NCBI RefSeq assembly: GCF_030209575.1
Contig: NZ_JARVRS010000001.1
Span: forward strand, 2,170,001-2,234,000
From: Leifsonia sp. fls2-241-R2A-40a
GTDB lineage: Bacteria; Actinomycetota; Actinomycetes; Actinomycetales; Microbacteriaceae
DNA: 64,000 bases
Direction: 5' to 3'
A model generated the notes under the pieces. The model did no database searches, was not told the DNA's origin, and saw nothing but the letters and a program-made list of their open reading frames with translations. Below, one piece after another: positions 42,046 through 50,297 of the stretch (its first letter is position 1; every line of letters begins with the position of its first letter). A program made the translations under genes and the position numbers.

Positions 42046-42648
42046 GTGGCAGCGAACGAAACCGGACGACGGCACACCCGCGACGACGTGGTGGAGGCGG
42101 CCCTCCGCATCCTCGACGACCTCGGACTGCCCGACCTCACGATGCGCCGCCTCGCCGCCTCCCTCGACGTGCAGCCCAGTGCGCTGTACTGGCACTTCCC
42201 GAACAAGCAGACCCTGCTCGCGGAGCTGTCCGACCGCATCGCGGCCGCGCGCCCGGCCGCGCCCGTGGAAACCGACGACTGGCAGGATGCCGTTCGGGCC
42301 GAGGCGGCGGCGCTCCGGGATGCGCTGCTCGCCTACCGCGACGGCGCCGAGGTGGTCTCCAGCACCCTCGCGCTGGGGCTCGGCTCGCCGGAGCCCGTCG
42401 ACCGCCTGGCCCGAGCCGTCGCCCGCGGCGGGTTCGACGCCGAGACATCACGGCGTGCGGCGACCGCGCTGCTCCACTTCGTGCTCGGGCACGTCTCGCA
42501 CGAGCAGCAGCGGCTCCAGTACGACTCGCTCGGGGTGCTCGCCGACGGCGAGACCTCGCCCCTGGACGAGGACGACCCGGCTGCGGCCTTCGCCTTCGGC
42601 GTCGGGCTGCTCGTCGGCGGCCTGGAGCTCAGTCGCTCCCGAACGTGA
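42046..42648 (+). CDS. bioQ: TetR-family biotin regulator BioQ
   Basis: 200 residues. HTH in LTMRRLAASLDVQPSALYWHFPNKQTLLAEL, with a TetR_C domain (GVLADGETSPLDEDDPAAAFAFGVGLLVGGLEL). Divergent from bioYMN with its operators between. Symbol given from operator type and synteny. Its end overlaps the convergent DUF3566 gene by 20 bp. Confidence 0.85.
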   Translation: MAANETGRRHTRDDVVEAALRILDDLGLPDLTMRRLAASLDVQPSALYWHFPNKQTLLAELSDRIAAARPAAPVETDDWQDAVRAEAAALRDALLAYRDGAEVVSSTLALGLGSPEPVDRLARAVARGGFDAETSRRAATALLHFVLGHVSHEQQRLQYDSLGVLADGETSPLDEDDPAAAFAFGVGLLVGGLELSRSRT

Positions 42649-43009
42649 CCTTCCAGCCGCCCACGACGTGGACGGCCAGATTGAACAGGGCGGCGAAGAT
42701 CGCTCCCAGCGCCGAGACGACGATGACTTCGAGCAGCGCCACCACGAGCGTGAAGGTCATCACGTTCGGGAAGGTGAGCCCCGCCACCAGGTCGGCACCC
42801 TGGGCGCCCGCGATGTCCTCGAGGAAGCTGCTGGCGGTCGCGACCACGCCGAAGCGCTCCAGTGCCGCCCAGAGGGCGAGGCCGATCACGACGGTGATGG
42901 CGGCCACGATGATGCTGACGAGGAATGACATCTTCAATGCGGACCAGAAGTCGACATAGACCAGCCGCATCGTCGCGCGCTTCTTCTGCTTCGTGCCCCG
43001 TGACGGCAT
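42629..43009 (-). CDS. DUF3566 membrane protein
   Basis: 126 residues. A basic N-terminus (KQKKRATMRLVYVDFWSALKMSFLVS) is followed by two transmembrane helices and ALFNLAVHVVGGWKVTFGSD, the DUF3566 pattern. The family gene usually follows gyrA near the origin; here it is convergent with bioQ, so it may be a paralogue. Start ATG 43009 is chosen for the GGGGAGGGG upstream; ATG 43024 is an alternative. Confidence 0.85.
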   Translation of the reverse strand: MPSRGTKQKKRATMRLVYVDFWSALKMSFLVSIIVAAITVVIGLALWAALERFGVVATASSFLEDIAGAQGADLVAGLTFPNVMTFTLVVALLEVIVVSALGAIFAALFNLAVHVVGGWKVTFGSD

Positions 43010-43024
43010 GCGGCCCCTCCCCAT

Positions 43025-43243
43025 GATGCTTACGCCGTCGCCGGCGCTCCCCGCCGGGCAAGTCTATGGGACGGCACCGGGTCGCCCGCGCCGCCCGCGC
43101 CGGAGCGCGCTGGGCGTCGGCCGAGAGTCCATACCGATCGTCCGGTTATGGCGTAGAATGCAGGTAAACCTCCGACGCGGCCGTAGCGGATTGGGGGCGC
43201 TGCGGCCGGGTCGGTTCGGTTGTCTGCGGTCTGCGTCGTCGGG
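43025..43243. other. Intergenic region, no gene seen
   Basis: 219 bp between DUF3566 and the TetR gene. A TAGAAT hexamer (about 43153-43158) in an unusually AT-rich patch could be a forward -10, but no credible downstream ORF or RNA was recognised. Confidence 0.35.
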
Positions 43244-43873
43244 TCAGCGGACCAGCTGCGGCAGACTTCGCAGCCGCTCGAAGCGCGACGCGGGCACGAT
43301 CCCGGGCAGCAGCACCGTCCACAGGTCCCTGACCCGATCCATCAGATCCGCGCGTCGCGACACCGTCTCCGACAGGAGCTGCACGCCGGTGTAGGCCGGC
43401 ACGATGACACCGGCGAGCATCCCCGGGTCGATCTCGGGACGCAGGTCGCCCTCGTCCGCCGCCTGCCGGAACAGCGCCTCCGCCGTCCGCAACCAGTCCT
43501 GATAGGGCTCGGTCACCGGCGGGTCGAACGACGAGACGTCCGTCGTCAGCCGGATGCCCGCGTGCACCACCGGGTCGTTCAGCAGCTGCCGCGCGAGCAC
43601 GACGCTGAGCAGGACCATCGTCTCGAGCCCGGGGCGCCCCTCCTCGATCACCGCGGCCGACGCGGTCATCGTCCTGCGGTGCTGCTCGGCGATCACCGCG
43701 CGGGCGAGCTCGTCTTTCGACGGGAAGTGGAAGTACAGCGCCCCCTTGGTCACGCCGGACTCCGTGGCGATGTCCGCGATCGAGGCGAGACCGTAGCCAC
43801 GACGGCCGAACACGGCGGCGGCACCGGCAACGATCATCTCGCGCGTGACCTGCGCTCGCACCTGCTTGACCAT
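43244..43873 (-). CDS. TetR-family regulator resembling gamma-butyrolactone receptors
   Basis: 209 residues. The N-terminus (VKQVRAQVTREMIV, IADIATESGVTKGALYFHFPSKDELA) and the ligand domain (LARQLLNDPVVHAGIRLTTD, GVIVPAYTGVQLLSETVSRRADL) closely follow ScbR/ArpA-type receptors. The 104-bp gap to poxB is divergent, so poxB is a candidate target. No butyrolactone synthase gene is in the window; ligand unknown. Confidence 0.82.
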   Translation of the reverse strand: MVKQVRAQVTREMIVAGAAAVFGRRGYGLASIADIATESGVTKGALYFHFPSKDELARAVIAEQHRRTMTASAAVIEEGRPGLETMVLLSVVLARQLLNDPVVHAGIRLTTDVSSFDPPVTEPYQDWLRTAEALFRQAADEGDLRPEIDPGMLAGVIVPAYTGVQLLSETVSRRADLMDRVRDLWTVLLPGIVPASRFERLRSLPQLVR

Positions 43874-43977
43874 GATGCGCTCACGTTAACCCACAGTTGC
43901 TATGCGGTGGATGAACGATTCACGTCCCCGGCGTAGCGTTGCCCCTGCACGCACCGCCTTTTCGAGGGGAGACCGCC

Positions 43978-45711
43978 ATGCCCACCGTCGCCGACACGAC
44001 CGTCGAGATATTGCGGGATGCGGGGGTCACCCGTGTCTACGGGATCCCCGGAGACTCGCTCAACGGCTTCACCGACGCGATCCGCCGCAACGACGGCGTG
44101 ACGTGGGAGCACGTCCGGCACGAGGAGGCGGCGGCGTTCGCGGCCTCGGCGGAGGCTGCGCTGACCGGCGAGCTCGCGGTGTGCGCCGGAAGCTGCGGAC
44201 CGGGCAACACGCACCTCATCAACGGGCTCTACGACGCCAATCGCAGCCGCGTGCCCGTGCTCGCCATCGCGGCGCAGATCCCCGGCGCGGAGATCGGCAG
44301 CGGCTACTTCCAGGAGACGCACCCGCAGGAGCTGTTCCGCGAAGCCAGCGTCTACACCGAGCTCGTCAGCCAGGCCGACCAGATGCCGCGCATCCTCGAG
44401 ATCGCCATGCGGACCGCGATCGAGCGCCGCGGGGTGGCGGTCGTGGTCGTCCCCGGCGAGATCTTCCTCGCCGACAGCGCCGGCCGCCGCAAGTCGGCGC
44501 CCATCACGTTCTCGCCGCGGGTCACCCGGCCGACCGATCCCGAGCTGCAGGCGGCGGCCGACATCCTCAACGACGCCAAGCGCGTCACCATCCTCTCCGG
44601 CGCCGGTGCGGAGGGTGCGCACACGCAGCTCGTCTCCCTCGCCGCAGCGCTGCAGGCACCGATCGTGCACGCCATGCGCGGCAAGGAGTTCATCGAGTAC
44701 GACAATCCCTACGACGTCGGGATGACCGGACTCCTCGGCTTCTCCTCCGGCTACCGGGCGATGGAGTCGTGCGACGCGCTGCTCATGCTCGGGACGGACT
44801 TCCCGTACCAGCAGTTCTTCCCGTCGAAGGCGAAGATCGTCCAGGTCGACATCCGCGGCGAGAATCTCGGGCGCCGCGTCCCGCTCGACCTCGGGCTGGT
44901 CGGAAGCGTCAAGGACACGGCGGAGGCGCTGCTGCCGCTGCTGAAGGAGCGCAAGGACCGCAAGCACCTCGACGCCTCGCTCTCGCACTACTCGAAGGCG
45001 CGGAAGAGCCTCGACGACCTCGCGGTCAACGACCGCAACCGCACGCCGATCCACCCGCAGTACGTCGCCCGGCTGGTGAGCGAGCTCGCCGCCGAGGACG
45101 CGGTGTTCATCCCGGACGTGGGATCACCGGTCGTCTGGGCCGCCCGTTACCTGCGCATGAACGGCCGGCGCCGACTGATCGGATCCTTCACCCACGGCAG
45201 CATGGCCAACGCGCTGCCCCAGTCGATCGGCGCCCAGACGGCGTTCCCCGGACGGCAGGTGGTCGCGCTCGCCGGAGACGGCGGCCTCGCCATGCTGCTC
45301 GGCGAGCTCCTGACGCTGCGGCAGAACAAGCTGCCGGTGAAGATCGTGGTCTTCAACAACTCGTCGCTCAACTTCGTCGAGGTCGAGATGAAGGCCGCCG
45401 GTTTCGTGACCTTCGGCACGGGCCTCGAGAATCCTGACTTCGCGCAGATCGCTCAGGCCGCCGGGTTGCACGGACAGCGGGTGGAGAAGCCGGATGAGCT
45501 CGAGAGCGCCCTGCGGACCGCGTTCGCGCACGACGGCCCCGCGCTGGTGGATGTGGTGACCGCGCGTCAGGAGCTGAGCATCCCGCCGGCGATCACCGCC
45601 AAGCAGGTCGCCGGCTTCACGCTGTACGCGCTGCGCACCATCATGAACGGCCGCGGCGACGAGCTCATCGACCTCGCCGACACGAACGTCTTCCGCCGCC
45701 TCTTCGACTGA
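43978..45711 (+). CDS. poxB: Pyruvate dehydrogenase (quinone)/pyruvate oxidase, ThDP-dependent
   Basis: 577 residues. N-terminal PYR domain with the catalytic Glu in VRHEEAAAFAASAEAALTG, central FAD-binding domain, and C-terminal PP domain with GDGGLAMLLGELLTLRQNKLPVKIVVFNNSSLN for ThDP/Mg binding. The GIPGDSLNGFTDAIRR opening is characteristic of PoxB. It would decarboxylate pyruvate to acetate with electrons to menaquinone. GAGGGGAGA precedes ATG 43978. Confidence 0.88.
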   Translation: MPTVADTTVEILRDAGVTRVYGIPGDSLNGFTDAIRRNDGVTWEHVRHEEAAAFAASAEAALTGELAVCAGSCGPGNTHLINGLYDANRSRVPVLAIAAQIPGAEIGSGYFQETHPQELFREASVYTELVSQADQMPRILEIAMRTAIERRGVAVVVVPGEIFLADSAGRRKSAPITFSPRVTRPTDPELQAAADILNDAKRVTILSGAGAEGAHTQLVSLAAALQAPIVHAMRGKEFIEYDNPYDVGMTGLLGFSSGYRAMESCDALLMLGTDFPYQQFFPSKAKIVQVDIRGENLGRRVPLDLGLVGSVKDTAEALLPLLKERKDRKHLDASLSHYSKARKSLDDLAVNDRNRTPIHPQYVARLVSELAAEDAVFIPDVGSPVVWAARYLRMNGRRRLIGSFTHGSMANALPQSIGAQTAFPGRQVVALAGDGGLAMLLGELLTLRQNKLPVKIVVFNNSSLNFVEVEMKAAGFVTFGTGLENPDFAQIAQAAGLHGQRVEKPDELESALRTAFAHDGPALVDVVTARQELSIPPAITAKQVAGFTLYALRTIMNGRGDELIDLADTNVFRRLFD

Positions 45712-45733
45712 CGCCACGGGGCCTGGCGCGGGG

Positions 45734-47497
45734 CTAGTTGATGCAGACCTGGGAGCTGTAGTTGCTGGCCGGGCCGGACGGGGTCGCGCTCGGGGCCGGC
45801 GCCGCAGGAGCGGCAGGGGCCGCGCCGGGCGCGGCGGGAGCGGTGGGCATGATGCCGTCGTCGCCGAGCACGACGGTGACGGTGCTCACCGAGTCCGTCT
45901 GCTGAACCGACGCACCCGGGAGGAAGGCCGCGACCGCCTTGGCCTGCGCCTCCTGGCCGGACTTGTACTGGATCACCGTCGTGGCGCGGGTGTCCGCATC
46001 GCCCGCGGGACCCGTCTTGAAGCCCGCAGCCGCGAGGGCCTGCGTCGCCGTGGTCGCGGCGCCGTTCGCGCTGCCACCGTTCAGCACCGTGACTGTAGTG
46101 TCGGCCGGCTTCGCGGCCGTGGCGTTGTCGTACGCGCTCGGCGTGCCCATCAGGCTCTGGATGAACGCAGGCATCGCCGCCGTGTCGACCTCGACGATCG
46201 AGATGTCGTCGCCGTCCACCGTGATCGTCGGAGTCCCCGAGATCGGGATGGTCGCCGACTGGATCTTGCCGCCGGTGAGCCCCTGCAGTTGCGCGCCGAG
46301 CTGTAGGAAGTTGAGTCCGGGGTCGGTCTCCAGGGAGCCGCTCACCGCATCCAGCACGTTCGTCAGCTTGCTCGGGTTCAGCAGCGTTCCCGCGGACAGG
46401 AACTTGTGCGCCTCGACCGACAGGAAGTACTGCTGGCGCACGACACGGTCGAGGTCGCCGCGAGGAAGGCCGTGCCGCTGGCGCACGAACGACAGGGCCT
46501 GCTTGGCATCGAGCGTCGAGACGCCGGCCGGGAAGTTCGCCCCGGAGTACGGGTCGTCCACGGCGTTGTTGAGACACACCTGCACCGGGCCCAGCGCCTG
46601 CGCGATCGTGTAGAAGCCGAGCAGCGACACGCGGACGTAGTGATCGATGCTCAGCCCGGTGAGATTCTGCACGGTCTGGATGAGCAGCTTGGCGCCGCTC
46701 GCCGCATCCGTCCCGCCGCCGCCCAGCGAGAAGGCCGCGTTCAGCTTGTTCATGCCGTGGCCGGGCACATCCACCCACGAGTCACGCGGCAGCGAGATGA
46801 GCGTCGCCGATTTCCCGTTGGCGGGGATGTGCAGCACCATCATCGTGTCGGTGTTCGTACCGCCGCCGTCGTCGGTCGTGCTCAGCTGGTCGAGTTCGGC
46901 CTGGCTCGCGCCGTCCGGTCGGTGGTCGTCGCCGACCAGCAGGATGTTCTGGTCCTGCCCGTCGACGTCGTTCGCGGGCTTGGAGATCACGTCGACGTGC
47001 TTGACGCCGCCGACGAACCGGAAGTAGCTGTACGCGGCGTACCCACCGAGGACGATGAGCAGCACCGCCAGCGCGCCGGCCGTCCAGGCGATGATGCGCT
47101 TGGTGCGACGGCGCTTGCGCGGGGCCGTGCCGCGGCCACCGGGTGTGCCGGGGCCGCCGGTGGTGTCCCCGTCGTTTCCGCCGTTTCCGTTGCCGCCGCC
47201 GTTTCCGCCGCTCCCGTTGCCGCCGCGCCGGCCCGCGCCGTCGCCGCCGAGCCCCGGGGCATCGCCGCCGAGGCCGAACGGGTCGAACGGCGCGCCGCCG
47301 CTGCCCGCTGCGCCGCCGCCCGCTGAACCTCTGCCCGTTGCGCCTCCGCCGGTCGGCACTCCCGAGGCCGGTCGGGTGGCGCGCACGGGGCGGCGCGGGT
47401 CCGCGGACGGCACACGTCCGAAGACCTCGGTCGGGGGCAGCTGCTCATCGCTGCCGCCTGCACCGGGTTCTGGGGCGGGGATATTCGGGCGTCGCAC
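45734..47497 (-). CDS. LytR-CpsA-Psr (LCP) family protein with LytR_C domain
   Basis: 587 residues. A long Gly/Asn/Pro-rich cytoplasmic N-terminus (to about 125), basic KRRRTKR, one transmembrane helix, then the LCP domain (NILLVGDDHRPDG, NTDTMMVLHIPANGKSATLISLPRDSWVDVPGHGMNKLNAAF, RQRHGLPRGDLDRVVRQQYFL) with the conserved Arg/Asp set. A LytR_C domain (TVTVLNGGSANGAA) and a Pro/Ala-rich tail follow. Such enzymes attach polymers to peptidoglycan. Confidence 0.92.
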   Translation of the reverse strand: MRRPNIPAPEPGAGGSDEQLPPTEVFGRVPSADPRRPVRATRPASGVPTGGGATGRGSAGGGAAGSGGAPFDPFGLGGDAPGLGGDGAGRRGGNGSGGNGGGNGNGGNDGDTTGGPGTPGGRGTAPRKRRRTKRIIAWTAGALAVLLIVLGGYAAYSYFRFVGGVKHVDVISKPANDVDGQDQNILLVGDDHRPDGASQAELDQLSTTDDGGGTNTDTMMVLHIPANGKSATLISLPRDSWVDVPGHGMNKLNAAFSLGGGGTDAASGAKLLIQTVQNLTGLSIDHYVRVSLLGFYTIAQALGPVQVCLNNAVDDPYSGANFPAGVSTLDAKQALSFVRQRHGLPRGDLDRVVRQQYFLSVEAHKFLSAGTLLNPSKLTNVLDAVSGSLETDPGLNFLQLGAQLQGLTGGKIQSATIPISGTPTITVDGDDISIVEVDTAAMPAFIQSLMGTPSAYDNATAAKPADTTVTVLNGGSANGAATTATQALAAAGFKTGPAGDADTRATTVIQYKSGQEAQAKAVAAFLPGASVQQTDSVSTVTVVLGDDGIMPTAPAAPGAAPAAPAAPAPSATPSGPASNYSSQVCIN

Positions 47498-47627
47498 ACG
47501 GAAACGCTAGGCGGCGCCGCCTTGGAAGGGCCTGGTTTCCCGCGGTGTTCCCGACGAATCGCCAGGATTTCCGTGTCCGTCTCCCAGCGGAACCTCGGAT
47601 GCGGTCGCCCCGGCCCTGCGAGAACCT

Positions 47628-48134
47628 TCAGTCGTCGCAGTCCTCCGGTGGTGCGCAGTCCTCGCCGTCGATCGCCGCGTTCATTGTCTGGGCGATGCCG
47701 AGCAGCGCCTCCTGCTGGTCCGGTGTGAGGGCGTCGAACAGGATGCGCCGGATCGTGGCCGAGTGCTCGGGGAGCGCGCGCACCACGACTCGGCGGCCCT
47801 CGCCGGTGAGGTGGACCCAGCTGGCCCGGCGGTCCTCCGCGCACTCCTGCCGGTCCACGAAACCGCGCGCCGCCATCCGCGTCACCTGGTGGGACACGCG
47901 GCTCTTCTCCCAGCCGGTCGAGTCGACGAGATCGCGCACCCGCAGCCGCCGGCCCGGCGAGCGGACCAACGCCATCAGCACCTCGAGCTCGGAGATGGAG
48001 ATGCCCTCGTCGTGCTGCAGCTGCGCATCCAGCGTGCGATCGAAGCCACGGCGCATCAGGTGGAAGGCGCGGAACAGCTCCAACTCGTCATCCGAGAGCT
48101 TCCGTGGATCGGGACGGGTGCGCACGGTGGCCAT
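47628..48134 (-). CDS. MarR-family transcriptional regulator
   Basis: 168 residues with the winged-helix core (ISISELEVLMALVRSPGRRLRVRDLVDSTGWEKSRVSHQVTRMAARGFVDRQECAEDRRASWVHLTGEGRRV). An acidic, Cys-containing C-terminus (DGEDCAPPEDCDD) could make it redox-sensitive (inference). Target unknown. Confidence 0.9.
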   Translation of the reverse strand: MATVRTRPDPRKLSDDELELFRAFHLMRRGFDRTLDAQLQHDEGISISELEVLMALVRSPGRRLRVRDLVDSTGWEKSRVSHQVTRMAARGFVDRQECAEDRRASWVHLTGEGRRVVVRALPEHSATIRRILFDALTPDQQEALLGIAQTMNAAIDGEDCAPPEDCDD

Positions 48135-48174
48135 ACTTCATCCTGACACGCCCGGGAGGGGTGCACGAGGAGGC

Positions 48175-48720
48175 TCAGTGCACGAGTGCTTCGAGGAAGA
48201 CGACGAGCACGCCGAGCGCGACGAGGACGAGAAGGACGGCGAGCTGCCGCCATCCCGAGAGCCCGGTTCGTGCGACGGCGATGCGCGCGATCACGGCGAG
48301 GGAGGCGATGAGAGCCGCGATCGCGACGATCAGCCCGGTGCGGTCCTCGATGACGTCGAACACGGCCAGCCCGACGGCGATCAGCGGCACCACCAGTACG
48401 CCGAGGGCGCGGGATGACACCGCGAGCATGTGCCGGAACTCTGCGGCGGAGGGGAGGGTGTTGTGCACGATCATGTGCGAGACGAGGTCGGAGGCGAGGC
48501 CCGCCAGCAGCACGCCGATGACTGAGATGACGAGCGTCCACAGCACGGTGGGGGAGTCGAGCGCTTCGCCGTGGGAGTTCATCGCCATCAGGATCGCCAG
48601 GGCGGTGAAGGTGACGTAGATGCGTTCCCGCAGCCGGTCGCCGGCCTGGCGCCGCTCCTCCTCGCTGGCGTCGACCGGGAGATGGATGTCGTCGCTGCGG
48701 TGAGCTCGCTCGTCGGACAT
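48175..48720 (-). CDS. Unknown integral membrane protein
   Basis: 181 residues, not recognised. Cytoplasmic charged N-terminus (DASEEERRQAGDRLRERIYVTF), then about four or five hydrophobic helices (LWTLVISVIGVLLAGLA, ALGVLVVPLIAVGLAVFDV, LIVAIAALIASLAVIARIAV, LAVLLVLVALGVLVVFLEAL). Forty bases upstream of marR on the same strand. Confidence 0.7.
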   Translation of the reverse strand: MSDERAHRSDDIHLPVDASEEERRQAGDRLRERIYVTFTALAILMAMNSHGEALDSPTVLWTLVISVIGVLLAGLASDLVSHMIVHNTLPSAAEFRHMLAVSSRALGVLVVPLIAVGLAVFDVIEDRTGLIVAIAALIASLAVIARIAVARTGLSGWRQLAVLLVLVALGVLVVFLEALVH

Positions 48721-48799
48721 GCGGCGAGCCTAGCGGGAATGATCCACGCCCCGGCGTGGTTCCAGGTGGGTGACACGTCATCAAATCGGAAAGGCTGAC

Positions 48800-49396
48800 A
48801 TGACGAAGATCGCCATCATCATCGGTAGCACGCGCCCCGGGCGCAACGGCGAGGCTGTCGCCCGCTGGGTCTACGACAACGCCACGAAGCGCGACGGCGT
48901 GGAGTACGAGCTGGTCGACCTGAAGGACTGGGACCTCCCGCACCTCGACGAGGCCATGCCTGCCGCCATGGGCCAGTACGCGGGCGAGCACACCAAGGCG
49001 TGGGCGGCGAAGATCGCCGAGTTCGACGGCTTCGTGTTCGTGACGCCGGAGTACAACCACAGCACCTCTGGCGCGCTCAAGAACGCGATCGACTACGTCG
49101 GCGCCGAGTGGTACAACAAGGCCGCCGGTTTCGTGAGCTACGGCGTCTTCGGTGGCGCACGCGCCGTCGAGCACCTGCGCCTCGTTCTCTCGCAGCTGCA
49201 GGTCGCCACGGTCAGCGCCCACGTGGGCCTGAGCCTCGCACACGACTTCGAGAACTGGCAGCTGAAGCCGACCGACCAGCAGACCGCGGCCCTCACCCCG
49301 CTGTTCGACCAGGTCGAGTCGTGGTCCGCCGCCCTGCAGACGGTTCGCGCCGATGCCGAGCTCGCTGACCAGGACGAGGAGGAGGCCGCCGCCTAA
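48800..49396 (+). CDS. NADPH-dependent FMN reductase
   Basis: 198-residue flavodoxin-like reductase: IIIGSTRPGRNGEAVARW binds the FMN phosphate, VFVTPEYNHSTSGALKNAIDY is the class motif, and FVSYGVFGGARAVEHLR follows. Likely reduces quinones, azo compounds or flavin. GGAAAGGCTGAC precedes ATG. Single-gene unit ending at a shared terminator. Confidence 0.92.
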   Translation: MTKIAIIIGSTRPGRNGEAVARWVYDNATKRDGVEYELVDLKDWDLPHLDEAMPAAMGQYAGEHTKAWAAKIAEFDGFVFVTPEYNHSTSGALKNAIDYVGAEWYNKAAGFVSYGVFGGARAVEHLRLVLSQLQVATVSAHVGLSLAHDFENWQLKPTDQQTAALTPLFDQVESWSAALQTVRADAELADQDEEEAAA

Positions 49397-49422
49397 GGCG
49401 CCCTCTACCGTCATAGCGTCGT

Positions 49423-49460
49423 TTCTGCCCGGTCTGCTATTTCTGGCAGACCGGGCAGAA
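49423..49460. terminator. Bidirectional terminator overlapping the nei 3' end
   Basis: TTCTGCCCGGTCTGC (49423-49437) pairs perfectly with GCAGACCGGGCAGAA (49446-49460), a 15-bp stem. The right arm encodes the last zinc-finger residues of Nei, so the hairpin serves both convergent genes. Confidence 0.7.
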
Positions 49461-50213
49461 GTACGTCACCCGCTCTTCCAGCTCGGTGCGCCCGAGCGAG
49501 CCGCTCTGGATGGGCGTGCCGCAGCGGCGGCAGGGCTGTCCACGTCTTCCGTAGACCCAGGTGTTCCGTCCGCGACGGGTGTCGCCTGTGGTGACCCGCA
49601 GGCTGCGGTCGCGGTTCGCCGTGATGAGGCGACGCCCGAGGTCGACGGCCGCCGGGAGGTCCGCCTCCCGCGTCGGGCGCGTGGGCAGCATCCCGCGCAG
49701 GAAGCACAGCTCGTTCGCGTAGACGTTGCCGAGGCCGGCCAGGTTGCGCTGGTCGAGCAGGGTGACGGCGATGGGGACGTCCGGGTGCTCGGCGAGCCGG
49801 CGAAGCGCTTCGTCGGCGTCCCAGTCCGGGCCCAGCAGATCGGGACCGAGGTACCCGACCACGTCGTCTTCCCGGTCGCGCGGGATCACCTCGAGCACGC
49901 CGAGCTGGAATCCGACCGCCTGGGCGTCCTCCGTCCGGAGCACCGCGCGTGCCTGGTAGCCGGGATGCCGCCACCGGCCGTCCGGCGCGTACACCTCCCA
50001 GGTGCCCTCCATCTTGAGGTGGCTGTGGATGGTGTGGTCGCCGACGTGCATCAGCAGGTGCTTGCCGCGACTCACCACCTCGTCCATCCGCTGGCCGGAG
50101 AGGTCGACCGTCGCGTAGGCGGGCACACGGAAGTCGGTCTCAGTGAGGATGCGGCCGCCGAGCGCACGGTGGAGGCGCTGCGCCGCCTGGTAGACGGTGT
50201 CGCCTTCAGGCAC
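49437..50213 (-). CDS. nei: Fpg/Nei-family DNA glycosylase (Nei2-like endonuclease VIII)
   Basis: 258 residues. N-terminal MPEGDTVYQAAQRLH gives the catalytic Pro2 and Glu3, with the MPEGDTV form of Nei2 rather than Fpg. H2TH region VTLLDQRNLAGLGNVYANELCF. C-terminal zinc finger CRRCG...CPVC with the Arg/Asn loop. Removes oxidised pyrimidines. Lies 84 bp downstream of lhr on the same strand. Confidence 0.92.
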   Translation of the reverse strand: MPEGDTVYQAAQRLHRALGGRILTETDFRVPAYATVDLSGQRMDEVVSRGKHLLMHVGDHTIHSHLKMEGTWEVYAPDGRWRHPGYQARAVLRTEDAQAVGFQLGVLEVIPRDREDDVVGYLGPDLLGPDWDADEALRRLAEHPDVPIAVTLLDQRNLAGLGNVYANELCFLRGMLPTRPTREADLPAAVDLGRRLITANRDRSLRVTTGDTRRGRNTWVYGRRGQPCRRCGTPIQSGSLGRTELEERVTYFCPVCQK

Positions 50214-50297
50214 CCGCGCCTCCTCGGCTCGCGGCTCCCCGCCTGGCGGCTCCCCGGCTCGCGCTTTCCCGGCTCGCGGGCCGTGCGATCGCGGCTG
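50214..50297. repeat. Short GCTCGCGG/GGCTCCCC repeats between lhr and nei
   Basis: Several near-copies of 'cggctcgcggctccc' and 'ggcggctccccggctcgcg' fill the 84-bp gap. Low-complexity, possibly slippage-derived; no gene or clear promoter seen. Confidence 0.35.

Noticed and set aside
42629-43243. tRNA-Ile/tRNA-Ala expected near DUF3566
   Set aside because: No cloverleaf or CCA-type end was seen in the region.
43148-43243. TAGAAT promoter-like site with downstream ATG ORF
   Set aside because: The ORF runs antisense through the TetR gene and is Arg/Ser-rich; no independent support.
47140-47335. Repeated ccgccgtttccg-like units that might suggest a repeat array
   Set aside because: They encode the Gly/Asn-rich N-terminus of the LCP protein; coding low complexity, no spacers, not CRISPR.
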